Origin: Eretmocerus hayati
Taxonomy: Eukaryota > Arthropoda > Insecta > Hymenoptera > Aphelinidae
Direction: 5' to 3'
Assembly (NCBI GenBank): GCA_029851415.1
Contig: CM056742.1
Coordinates: 153,269,121 to 153,333,120 of the forward strand
Length of the DNA: 64,000 nt
This document shows, in pieces, positions 1 to 9,730 of the stretch (within the stretch, counting starts at the first letter, position 1; each line of letters opens with the position of its first letter). Made by a program: the position numbers and the translations under genes. Under the pieces are notes generated by a model that saw nothing but the letters and a program-made list of their open reading frames with translations, was not told where the DNA came from and did no database searches.

Positions 1-957
1 TGAGAAACTATAGCGCGACACCGAGTGAGTTGCGTTTATTGTTCGTTCACTTCCTCGTTTATTTCGTCTAGCTTTGTGTTTCGTTGAGAGTTACGATATG
101 TATAAGTACTTATTTGTAGCGGAATTCTCATGGCATTATAGTATAGATAGATACAAAGGAATCTCAATTTGTTACGAGATCGTGCGTTCATCTCTACATA
201 GATCGACATTTCCCGAGTGTTACGTGTGTGAATGAAATTCTCGATGAAATCGGCTTATGATTGAGAGCGAGAAAAATAATTGGGATACCTACGCAATTTT
301 TTCGTCGCTGTTCTGTCTTCAACTATAATTACTTTTCAGGGTTTTTGATTCGAACCTATCATTTCAGAACTTTTATAATGAATATTTCATTGGTATATAT
401 GATAAGCATGCCGTGTAATATCGGCAAATTTTATATGGAAAATATATTGGAATATTACTTATAACCACTAACCGAAAGTTCGTCTGATTTATCCCATGGA
501 TCCACAACATGATTTGTAACTTTTCTCTCAATTTTAACGAATATTTGTGATGCGTAAGCCAATGGGGATTTGTGATGGATAAACAATATTTGCCCTTGAG
601 TAAATCATTGATTAAGAGAATACTTCAGGAATGTTGCTTAATTCTTTGATAAAGGTCTCTTCTTGAAGATTAGTTGACCAATATCTCTCGACGCGTATCT
701 GAAACGGAGTAAAATTGTAATTCGTTACGATGTACGTTGGAGGTTTGTTAGACGCCCGGCATTATTTAATGATAATTTCCACCAGTGTGAAACCCAACAT
801 TTGCAAAAGTTATGATAATAATTAAACGTCCAATCAAAACTTGTCCATCCGAATGACACATCGTATCGGATTTTTTACGTGGAATAGGTGAAGTACAATG
901 AGTGGCCGTATGAGTCAAGGGTGGATCGATCGATGGATGGGCTTGTGGATGAGTGAA
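1..957. other. No supported gene; AT-rich flank
   Basis: I see no supported gene here. An ATG at 98 opens a 45-codon frame to a TGA at 233-235, and another short frame runs from 261 to 464. Neither has a recognisable motif or convincing splice sites, and frames of this size are expected by chance in DNA this AT-rich. The first 240 bases could be an untranslated exon of a gene outside the window, but nothing in the sequence shows that. Confidence 0.4.
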
Positions 958-1500
958 TGATCTGGTCTGGTCTGGTCTGGTTCGGTCTAGTTTGTCAAAT
1001 ACGATTCCAGTATCGTCCTAGAACCATTCTAAATTAAAACCGTCCTAGAACTGTATAATAATAATCACATTATAGTACATACCGTACGAGAATCATTGTT
1101 CTACTATCGTACTAGAATCATCGTAGCTAGTTCGGTCTGTTTCGGTCCAGTTGGGTCTAATAGGTGTCATTGGGTCTAATTTGGTCTAATTAAATCTAGT
1201 TCGGTGTATTGCGGTCTCTTTTGGTCTAGCTCGATGTATCAAAATCTAGTTCGGCCCAATGCGGTCGACTCCGGTATAGTCCGGTCTAATGTGGTCTGAT
1301 TTGATCTAGTTCGGTCCAGTTTGATTTAGGTAGTTCGGTCTGTTCCAATTCAGTACATACACTACATACAGTCTCGTTAGATTTAGTGCGGGCCAGTACT
1401 GTTTAATACGGTATATTCCGGTCTGGTACGGTCCATTTAGTCTAGTTAGTTTTGGCCCAGTTTGGTCTATTGATTGACTGATCAATTGACTGATTGCACT
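958..1500. repeat. Degenerate short-period GGTCT repeat field
   Basis: The stretch starts with a near-perfect run of the pentamer TCTGG (about 960-982) and passes into hundreds of bases with many imperfect copies of a roughly 10-base unit close to TTCGGTCTAG. A different repeated word near CCTAGAAC or ACTAGAATCAT appears at about 1010-1130. It looks like an old, diverged simple-sequence or minisatellite field. The minus-strand frame at 1306-1515 is a by-product of the repeat and is not a gene. Confidence 0.7.
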
Positions 1501-1691
1501 TATTGAAAAATTCATCAGAAAAATCTCGAAATAGTTCGGGACTTTGATATACTCAACTGGGCCGTTTCGAAAATTTAAAACAATGGATCTAGATTTTTCA
1601 AAATACTATATCTATCAACGGGTATCGTATAACTCAACATAATATCATCTTTACGAACTTCATAAGAAATTTCTTTGTAACACCTTGAATT

Positions 1692-1846
1692 CAGTGGCGG
1701 TTCCAGAGGAGGGGGGGGGGGCGATCGCCTCTGCCTTAAGCCAAAATTCAACATAGGCAGTATATTAGGACTGCTTCCAAAACAGTGGAAGACCGTCCAA
1801 TGGGACCGCGCCCTCCTACCAAACTGAATCCCTTGATCCACCCTTG
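1692..1846. mobile_element. hAT-type MITE with 8-bp target duplication
   Basis: A 155-bp non-autonomous element starts CAGTGGCGGTTCCAG and ends GATCCACCCTTG, an imperfect terminal inverted repeat of the CAGTGGCGGATCCAG type common in hAT elements. It is flanked by a perfect 8-bp direct repeat, CTTGAATT, at 1684-1691 and 1847-1854, the hAT duplication length. A run of G follows the left end (about 1711-1721). There is no coding capacity. Confidence 0.85.
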
Positions 1847-2019
1847 CTTGAATTGATCGTCAATCATTATTGTAAAATCATAATTATTGAACTACAAAAG
1901 CATTTCCCGGGCCTATCTAACTTATATCAAGTACATTTACAAGACGAATGAGTAGTGGCGAGTGCAGGGGCGTCATTTTGGGTGTGGTGGGTGTTGAAAT
2001 TCAATACCCGGATGAAAAG

Positions 2020-2041
2020 CGGGTGTTGAATTCAACACCCG
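2020..2041. repeat. Perfect 22-nt palindrome
   Basis: The two 11-nt arms CGGGTGTTGAA and TTCAACACCCG abut with no spacer. A shorter imperfect copy built on GGGTGTTGAA lies at about 1989-2010. Both sit about 25-75 bases inside the left end of the decayed hAT element, where subterminal transposase-binding repeats often lie; that role is inference. Confidence 0.75.
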
Positions 2042-2313
2042 AAAACTGGACGTGTTGGCAACACACTTGTTCTTGAAAGAGGCGTCTTTTTGAATGCCAT
2101 TAACGACGATGTACCATTTTGAGAAAAACTCGAGGCATTGAGGGCCAAAAAACGTGAAAAAAGGCAGAAAACCCCAATTTGTTGGTAAAGCTCAAAGTCT
2201 CGCATGTTGCGAAGAAAATGAAGCTAGTGAGCATGGCATTCTACATCGACTTCGGTTGAGAGATGTCGTAGAGTACTTACGTGGAAAACCAGAAATTCAC
2301 GAAGCTCGTTTAG

Positions 2314-2538
2314 ACTATTCTCACCATACCAGGCTCTTCTTGTTCAAATGAAAGATCTTTTTCGATATTGGGACGCCTCAAATCTTATCTCAGTGCAACA
2401 ATGTTACAACAACGTCTTAACGATTTAGCCTTCTGTCATAAATACAAAGAATTGCTAGATTCTGTGAATTTAAGTAAGCTAGTGAACATATTCATCTCTA
2501 AATGCGCTCGTAGTATTCGCACGAATGCCCGAACTTAA
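2314..2538 (+). pseudogene. hAT transposase C-terminal (dimerisation) fragment
   Basis: Translation of this frame gives a stretch containing LTIPGSSCSNERSFSILGRL followed by a block containing LSATMLQQRLNDLAF, ending at TAA 2536-2538. The order LTIP-x(6)-ERSFS-(K/R)-x-YL-x(2)-TM-x-QERL-x-LA is characteristic of the hAT C-terminal dimerisation domain (ZMYM/52-kDa-repressor-like elements). The frame opens after a TAG at 2311-2313, and the preceding coding sequence appears shifted into another frame (the 2154-2351 frame), so this is a broken remnant. It lies within the element bounded at 1965 and 2697. Confidence 0.75.
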
Positions 2539-2811
2539 TAAATAGATATCGAGAAATCAGACTTGTTATATTGTTGCGTATGCAAAGTGCAACAGTTCTG
2601 CCATCTGAAGACCTCTTACTTTTTTGTTTTTTTTTTTGCTTCTCTGATAGCCTTTGTTAGAATCCCACACCCGGGCCAGAGGTGTTCTGACGCCCTGCGA
2701 GTGAAACAATAATGCTATAATGTTTATAAAAATATGCAAGGCTGCGATCAATAATCACTGTTCAAGTTTTTTAAATCATAATTTTTGGACTAGCAAATGA
2801 GGTATTGATTT

Positions 2812-3145
2812 ACAAGGGGAACAACAACCTTTCGGGTCTTTAATCTTGGCGAAACTTTGGGAATCATCTTATTTTGGTGAGAAATAAAGGTACCCAAAAG
2901 GGTTTTGTCCAATGGGCGTTCGATCCCTAGATCCAGCTAACGCGATTAGCATGGCCAAGATAAAAGGATCATGTTAAAAAGTCGTTCATATAGATATACT
3001 GATAATGCTAATCTCCATTGCTAAATATGGGGATGAAAGGCCCATTGGACAAAACCGTTTTGGGTACCTTGATTTCTAATTAAAACAAATATTTCCCAAA
3101 ACTTTGGTTAAAATCCAGGACCCGCAAGGTTGGTTCTCCCTTTGT
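2812..3145. mobile_element. Foldback MITE, copy 1 (334 bp)
   Basis: Arms of about 110 bp form an imperfect inverted repeat. The left arm starts ACAAGGGGAACA and includes AAAGGTACCCAAAAGGG and TTTTGTCCAATGGGC; the right arm holds GCCCATTGGACAAAAC and TTTTGGGTACCTT and ends CTCCCTTTGT. A second copy of nearly the same length lies at 21472-21806 and shares the terminal ACAAGGGG and the CTTTGGGAATCATCT-type subterminal block. No coding sequence. Confidence 0.75.
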
Positions 3146-3621
3146 TAGTCCAAAATATTCACAAATTGCAAATACAGAGAGATTTGTTAATCTGGAATTC
3201 GTAACTGATCTCGTCTAGAGTTTACCTTTGTGGTAAAAAACTGACAAAGTGTCGAGTCTGAACTTGAAATGGGCAAGAAGCAATTATTAATCTATGGAAT
3301 TTTGTTTCATTGGATTTTACAATCATTTTTACAACAACGGTTCCAATTTCTTCCTACAAGCATTTAATCATTACATATAGACCCATTCTTGAGTTGAAAT
3401 ACATTTTTGAGATATTTATATACAAATTAAATCATCACTCTCTTTCAAAATGTTTTGAGGAATATTCATAGTTGATCTGTCGGAGTATGAAATTTGCTGC
3501 AACATGGGAAATGTTTACTCGACTATGTTGCTTTTGAATCCCAATGAATGCGGTTATAATCGTGCCTATTGGAGAAATTTTAATGATTGCTGTTGTCCAC
3601 GAGCTGCATATAGCCGATAAA

Positions 3622-4181
3622 TTAAAGTGTTGTCTTTATCAATGTGGGAGTTCCATCTGAGTATGTATCGCTGTCAAGATGAACTTCCGCATACGCTGCC
3701 ATAATTAGAGCAAGAGCAACCAGAGACAATCTGAAAAATCAATGAGGGTTTTATTTTTTCTATTTGTAGCCGCCATTGAAGATTGCGTTACGATGTCAAA
3801 TTTTCTATCCAAGGGTAGTTCTATTATTAGGACAAAAGATGCTATCAGATGAATCCGAATGAGAGATTCAATAAGCCCTCTAAAAAAGTCTATAAATATT
3901 ATACGCCAGAAGAAAAATGTTGCAAAATAATTTACTTTTTCGTGTTTTTGTAACCAAAGAAATAATGGAAAAATTCGCAAAGCAGCAATGAACGTCTCGA
4001 ATGTTGGAAATATTAATAATTGAGATCGTCAACTTATTGCCAGGTAATATTCTTCGATCGCGATAGAGTTTTGAATACAAGTCACTAGTCAAACTTTTCA
4101 TTGATCGCGCAAAAAATGAATTCAAATACGAGGTGAAATATTTTCAGCTCATGACATTACTTACGTGGCAAGCAGCTTCAT
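3622..4181 (-). CDS. Small secreted peptide (41 aa, two exons)
   Basis: I do not recognise the family. The exons are 4181-4165 and 3730-3622 on the minus strand. The donor is GTAAGT (4164-4159), the acceptor is TTTTTCAG just above 3730, and the phase-2 junction rebuilds a Thr codon. The product starts MKLLATLSLVALALIMAAYA, a textbook signal peptide with a hydrophobic core and an AYA cleavage motif, and leaves about 21 mature residues starting EVHLDSD with no cysteine. The stop is TAA at 3622-3624. A perfect TATAAAAG box (4238-4231) lies about 50 bases upstream of the start, at the right distance for initiation near 4207. The frame is too short to be found by length-based gene calling. It could be a secreted effector, venom or immune peptide, or the first part of a longer gene if another donor is used; nothing in the sequence decides. 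The exon structure and signal peptide are seen; the function is unknown. Confidence 0.6.
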
Positions 4182-4230
4182 CTTGGTTTCAAATATTTTT
4201 CAACTTACATTTCAAGACCTCTCTCAAAGT

Positions 4231-4238
4231 CTTTTATA
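4231..4238 (-). promoter_or_regulatory. TATA box of the secreted-peptide gene
   Basis: On the minus strand this reads TATAAAAG, the consensus arthropod TATA box, in the context GCATATAAAAGAC. Initiation about 30 bases downstream would fall near 4207, about 25 bases before the ATG at 4181. Confidence 0.6.
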
Positions 4239-5113
4239 TGCATATTCTTATCTCCTGTTCAAACATCATCAGCCCAGATTAGATCCGTCTTGTAATTGAT
4301 ATGTATCGCGAATTTAAGCTTTGAATCTTCTGACATACGAATATTTTCCAACCATTTTGTGATGCTGAATCACAAAAATCTGAGTTCGCTCTAAATTATT
4401 CATCATAATAATGCAATATGTGTAATGTAAACACCATGACCCAAACTGATGGCATGTGGCTATCACCAAGCAGTAAAACATAAAAAGCAAAACTGACAAA
4501 TCATGATGCTCTCTCGAAACAAAGAGGGGACGTGTGAGTCGTGATTTCTTAACCAGCCGTAACTTTCAAAAATTTTTATTTTCGGGATTTTCTGGAAGCA
4601 AACTTGCGTTTGAATTCAATAAATTCTTGAAATTATATCAGCAATTGAGCTCAAAATATTGCTCTTAACATTTATTTCCGTTGAAATGTCTGACGGCTGA
4701 ATCATTTCAAAGGTGTGGATGTGATATTCAAAATTAATGTTTCTATTCATTTTTCAACGAGTTATTCTTTTCCATAAAATTGAAAATAGACAATAATATT
4801 TGTCTTCAATTTCCCCGAATGCTGATAATAGAAAATCAAAAATTCTGATATCTGGAAACTATACTACAGAAAAGCTATACCTTCGGTTATACCTATTTTA
4901 GAAATCAAATTGCTTGAAAAAAGCGTATAAATTCACATAAAAAGACTATTAATGGCCAAATTTGAAACTGCACAAAATATACACAGAACAAATATACGGA
5001 CAATAGTGAATCGGATTACAAACATTACATTATAATAGTCTCTGTAGCAAAACGTTAACAATAAACCGGAACGAGAGCGTCAGTTTCACGACTCGTAAAT
5101 ATCTTAGCCGTAG

Positions 5114-5154
5114 TATATATAAGGAGGATAGCGTATCACGCAAACAGTTCAGTT
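5114..5154 (+). promoter_or_regulatory. Core promoter-like TATA plus initiator
   Basis: TATATAAG (5116-5123) is followed 30 bases later by ACAGTT and then TCAGTT (5146-5154), the spacing and sequence of an arthropod TATA/Inr core promoter. The first ATG downstream (5162) opens only eight codons before a stop. The frame at 5169-5537 has no in-frame ATG near its start and no recognisable domain. The promoter may therefore serve a spliced gene whose later exons I could not identify, or a non-coding transcript. Confidence 0.4.
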
Positions 5155-5537
5155 CAAAAGGATGAAACTTGAAGAGTCGGATTGCTGAGAAAGCGGAACT
5201 TGATCGCTCGCATTATATACATTTTATAAAGTCTGCATTCGTCTCAGGGCGAGTTTTTGTTCCATTGCGGAACGCGAGTTTTCATTCGATGCTACCGGGA
5301 TTCTCGCGTCGTCGGCATGTTTTCTTCGTAAAAAGCAGTATTATTGTTGTATGGCCATACGTGCGCTTACTTGCCAAATTGGGAAAGAACTCCATGTTTC
5401 GCTTCTTTTTTTCTTCATTTTATACGGTTAACGACCGCCCAGTAAAAGGATGTACGACTCAGATTCGAATTCGAACGGGATGGAATAATGGAGGTTATTC
5501 GCTTTGCAACTATGTTGGAATTCTGATGAATAGTTGA

Positions 5538-8500
5538 AAATAGAACTACGTGTTGATTGATATTTACAGAAGTCAGTCAGAGTTATTTTATTTTTTTCGC
5601 CTCAACAAGAGTGGTAATCATATCTAAATAATGTAAATATCAGGACGCGAGGTTGCTCCAATATGTCCTCAGAAAGATTGCAAATTCAAAGGCAATGATT
5701 ATATCAGAAGGTCAATGTCACGATCTCTAATTTGTTAACGATCAACTCATCACAATAATACCCTTTATACAAGCAAACGCTCGTGATGCTCATTTGCAAT
5801 TCTCGAGGCATCGCTTGAAAAGTAATGGTCATATACCTTGAGTCATTCGATGCTTTACCACCGGTCATCATTCAACGTCTCTCTGGGTGATCTTTTGTTT
5901 GGGCCTAATGATTCTAATACAGTTTCGTATACCGTAATAAACGGAGCGCACTTATGCCGTTTAAATTATCGCATTATTCTGCCTATCCTAAATTTAAATT
6001 TCCTTTCAATTACTGCGAATTCTTACAACTCGCGTACGACATACACAAGGACAACACCAAACGAGAACAGTGCAAGTCTATTCCGCAGATTTCAAAAAAG
6101 TTAATCTGGTATTCGGAGGTTCTTCTTTTCATCGGCTACTACTTTTTGGGAAAATTATTCTTACACCGTACGTACTACTCATCGGACATGCTTGCATAAT
6201 ATCTGAGAAAGCTTTTTGTCCCTCAGCTGTTATTTCAATCCAAATTAGACTGGTTGTGGTATTTTGATAATCGTTTTTCCATCCTCCACATTACAGAATT
6301 GGAATTTAGTCTCAGGATTTTTAATAGCAGTTCAGAGTCAAAAAAGTTTTTTTTCAAATTTGTGCAGAATTTATATCCAGTGGGTCTACAATATGGATTC
6401 TTACTTTTTACGACGTCATTTTTCCCTGTACAGTGATAAAGTGATGATGACCGATAATAGTATTTTTCGATTCAAGGGTGCGGAGTTTGGTTTTGCGTTT
6501 TGAGTGATTGTTTTCGGCCCGAGCCCTGGCAAGGGTCAAAATTAGCACGAGCAAAGCAAAAAAACTTCACGCCCGAGTATCGAAATACGTTTTTCGATCG
6601 ACTGGGCGTAAAGTAAACGAAAACTGCCGTGCGTAGAACACTGTTTTACGCACAGTCGATCGAAAAAGTAAGTTTCCAGAATATCAAGTTGATTCTTTCG
6701 AAAATCCGAGATGGATTTTTACATACATATAGCCAACTGTTGTTTATTTGCCAGAATTTTGAGGATCCTAATGCGGATCAAAGAAAAAGGATGCGTTTGG
6801 CAAGCCAAATAGTACTTTTGTTGATTAGGATATCTGAAAATGCACGAGGGCGAGTATATTCACTCGTCACAGGATATTGTGAAGTTTCTTTCTTAGCTTT
6901 ACGACCTTGTCGGAGATTTCATATAGCGTGGGCCGGCAAGTCAGCACTACTAAGTGAGAAAGGCTATACAGTTGCGTGATGGGCTCCGACGTTGCATTTT
7001 TAAGTGGTGTATTCTTTGGCAATCACTCAAATCTTTGAACAAGTTCAGATTATATGGGGGATAGCTCGAGCTGCACATCGCGGCTGCGCAATCTTCAAAT
7101 TATTGCTTAGGTATATGGGTTCCGCACTTTGATCCATTTATGGCGCGTGACGTGGATCCTCGCTTCAACACACAAAATTTCATCACGATTCATCACTTTG
7201 GTCCCGATCGAAAATTCAAGCGATATCAGAGAACCTAAAAATGTTCTAATCCTCGAAGTTTCAGGGATTAATGACCGGAAAAAGGAAAAGTCTGTCAAGG
7301 AATCGCGATTAATTTGCGTAGATGAGATCACGCTCGATTAGATTTTATTATACTATGTTTTTAATCGTCCAATTAAATCTCATATCGAGCGATGACCCTG
7401 CTATATCGCACCTTAATATACCTTATCCAGTTGAAGCAACGGAAACAGGAAATTTCTTCGGTGCTTATTAGGTTCTCGAGATAGGCTGAGCAAAATCATG
7501 ATGTACTCGCATCGAGTTATGATGCGGTGAATGTTTGATGGCGCGACGCAAGTTATGAAACATAGTAGAGATCCACACAACGTGCGATAATCTTTCACCA
7601 TATAGACTATTGAATTCACGATGTATGCGGAAAAATCACGTGAGAATCTTATTGAATAGACTTTTAAATTGGCAATGGTTGAGTTATGTGTAACATGCTT
7701 CATTGGAGAACGGAATCTGGAAGCCGTGCAATTATTCCAATTGTCGGGTCTTTTTCGCTGCGTCGATTTCGCAAGGATGTATTATACAGGGCTACATTTC
7801 TGCGAGCGTCACACCACTTTCTTCACTCTGGCACCACTTGATGTCTCTCTTCGCGTTTATTATTGCAGACTCACTTTGTTATACTTGTTGATATCGTACA
7901 CGAAATTAGATGAGTAACATGATATTACTTCAACATATTTTTCCTCCAAAGCACGACAAATGCGGACCAGAGTATCGAAGTAGCCGGGAAACTGGAATTT
8001 GAGTATCATTACGATCTTTAATTTGGTTTGAATTAACAACGAATTCTAGAACGAAAATTTTTCAACCCTGTATTTTGTGATTGATTGCTATTATTGCACA
8101 ATATGCTACGTCTCCTGGATCTGCGTATCAAAAAGCTCATAGAAATAAAATTCGGCATTCGCACAGTAGTTTCCGTTTTCTACAGATGATTTTAACATTT
8201 GATTTTAATTCGGCTAACACAAACCAGTTTTTTGAGGAATTTTAATTTTTGGTACGAACTCTCGTGGTCTAATCTAAACATTTTGGTCATAAAACCCATG
8301 AAAAATAGTTGGTCCAACATTGTAATTTGAGAAAAAAAATTCGAGAGTACCGTTTGCAACTATTACTTCGACGCTGGCGCCTAGGCTATGGAGGTATTCC
8401 AAAAATCGCATTCCACGAAAGTGACATTTCGACTCACCTAAAACTTTTGTGCCACGTGTACTACTTCTATAAAATATGCGTAGGAAAATTTGATTGGAGT
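5538..8500. other. Long stretch with no supported gene
   Basis: Several frames of 60-116 codons occur on both strands (for example 5838-6104, 6629-6979, 7129-7341, 7669-7917), often overlapping on opposite strands. None has a recognisable domain or a splice structure I can defend, and this many are expected in DNA of this composition. The one structured item is the hairpin at 6591-6669. Confidence 0.4.
6591..6669. repeat. Hairpin repeat (family shared with 11783-11843)
   Basis: The arms TTTTTCGATCGACTGGGCGT and ACGCACAGTCGATCGAAAAA pair across a loop of roughly 30 bases with one mismatch. The core (GACTGGGCGT, CTGCCG, GCGTAG, TTTACGCAC, GTCG in that order) recurs at 11783-11843, so this is a dispersed hairpin element rather than a chance palindrome. 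Confidence 0.65.
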
Positions 8501-8510
8501 GACCGTCGAA

Positions 8511-8774
8511 ATGGAAGACCAACACACGTTCTGTCTTATTTGTTTTCGTGGTAATGTCCATGCATATGACGAAAGGGTCCGCGAGAATGAGCTAGACCAG
8601 ACAATGACTCTTGATGCAACGATTCACACTTATCAACACGGATTGTTATCGACGACAAATCTTTGTTCGTTTGGATATTTTGTTCTTAAAATGTCGGCTA
8701 TATATGAGATTAATATCATTCTTGAGTTGAAATATGTTGGGAAAAAGCACAAAAATTCTGTATCTGATCTCTAA
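8511..8774 (+). CDS. Unrecognised 87-aa ORF with N-terminal CxxC
   Basis: The ATG at 8511 opens a frame that starts MEDQHTFCLICFRG and runs to 8774. The CxxC near the start and the charged stretch after it faintly recall the beginning of an insect ZAD zinc-finger domain, but the second Cys pair of that fold is not evident and I see no downstream C2H2 exon. Opposite-strand frames overlap it. It may be a chance frame or an exon whose partners I missed. Confidence 0.15.
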   Translation: MEDQHTFCLICFRGNVHAYDERVRENELDQTMTLDATIHTYQHGLLSTTNLCSFGYFVLKMSAIYEINIILELKYVGKKHKNSVSDL

Positions 8775-9175
8775 AAGTAATTCGAAATATAACGAACGAA
8801 ACTCGATCTTCCGCGGTGATGACACTTTGAAGATTTTTTTTAATTATTAGTTTGACTGGTTAGAAAGTTCTATTATATATCAAATTGAAATACCCAAAAA
8901 TCAAACGATGCATAATAACTGTTTTAACATACAGGAATTCAGATGTCATAACTAATGGAACCATCAAATTTATTTCATGCAATAGTGTAAGCTTAATGCA
9001 GTCGGGGAGCGCGCATCGGACTATCAGTAGTAACAGACAGGCTCTGGCAAGACATGATGAGCACAGCGTCCAATCGATAGATCGATTGCGTTATTGAAAC
9101 TCGAGTTTGTTCATGAATGAACATACGAAGATCATCTTCCATTGGGATAATTTTGTAAGCTTTGTAACATGAGAA

Positions 9176-9730
9176 TTGAATGGAAGTGTCAATATTACAA
9201 CACGACATCGATCTTTCAATAATCTGTCGATTTATTATGATTTAATTCTATCCTCGCACACTCATCAGATGCGTTCAACGTGCACGCGGTGCGCGGGAGT
9301 TTCGAATTCTATTATACCGCAATTATTAGCTTACAATTTACGATTCTTGATATTTCAACTGACACTTATGAACTGTAGAGACTCAAAGAAAATAGCGTCG
9401 ACTCTGACACAAGATACACTCGATGCGAAGTCGTATAACAAAAACAACCGTATAAAGCTCGAATCAATTCAGATAAACGAAAACTATAAGATATCGCTCA
9501 TAAAGAATATATATATATATCCATTTGCAGTTTCTACCCACATCCTATATCAATACCAAAAGTATTCCAACGAAAAGTACCACTCGATACACGTGATAGA
9601 GACGGAGTGCACGAGAATATCGTTTTTAACCGCCAACGCTAAAATCCACGCACGGCACTTTGATATCACGACTTTTTATCATAGCTTTTTACGAGCCGGA
9701 AGGAAAAGACTATTAGAAGCTATCATATAA
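9176..9730 (+). CDS. Unrecognised 184-codon open frame
   Basis: This open frame is unusually long for sequence with this stop-codon density, but it starts with TTG; the first in-frame ATG comes about 30 codons in. The translation is rich in Ile, Tyr, Ser and Asn and shows no family motif, signal peptide or repeat I recognise. It ends with a basic stretch (GRKRLLEAII). It could be a decayed mobile-element gene, an exon of an unknown gene, or chance. I do not assign a function. Confidence 0.15.
   Translation: MNGSVNITTRHRSFNNLSIYYDLILSSHTHQMRSTCTRCAGVSNSIIPQLLAYNLRFLIFQLTLMNCRDSKKIASTLTQDTLDAKSYNKNNRIKLESIQINENYKISLIKNIYIYPFAVSTHILYQYQKYSNEKYHSIHVIETECTRISFLTANAKIHARHFDITTFYHSFLRAGRKRLLEAII

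Larger units (their letters stand above)
1965..2697 (+). mobile_element. Decayed hAT element with 6-bp flanking repeats
   Basis: The left end starts CAGGGGCGTCA and the right end, read on the minus strand, starts CAGGGCGTCAG. The 733-bp element is flanked by the direct repeat CGAGTG at 1959-1964 and 2698-2703. It carries a palindrome near the left end and a remnant of a hAT transposase C-terminus at 2314-2538. A duplication of 6 bp instead of the usual 8 is notable, because the hAT-like element at 57735-58684 also has 6 bp. The element is too short and broken to be autonomous. Confidence 0.75.

Noticed and set aside
98..235. 45-codon ORF near the window start
   Set aside because: Short, no motif, no splice or promoter support; expected by chance.
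2154..2351. Plus-strand 65-codon frame as a separate gene
   Set aside because: Lies inside the decayed hAT element just before the transposase C-terminus and is best read as part of the broken element.
8274..8561. Minus-strand 95-codon frame with an internal GTGAGT
   Set aside because: Overlaps open frames on the other strand, no recognisable product, and no partner exon found.
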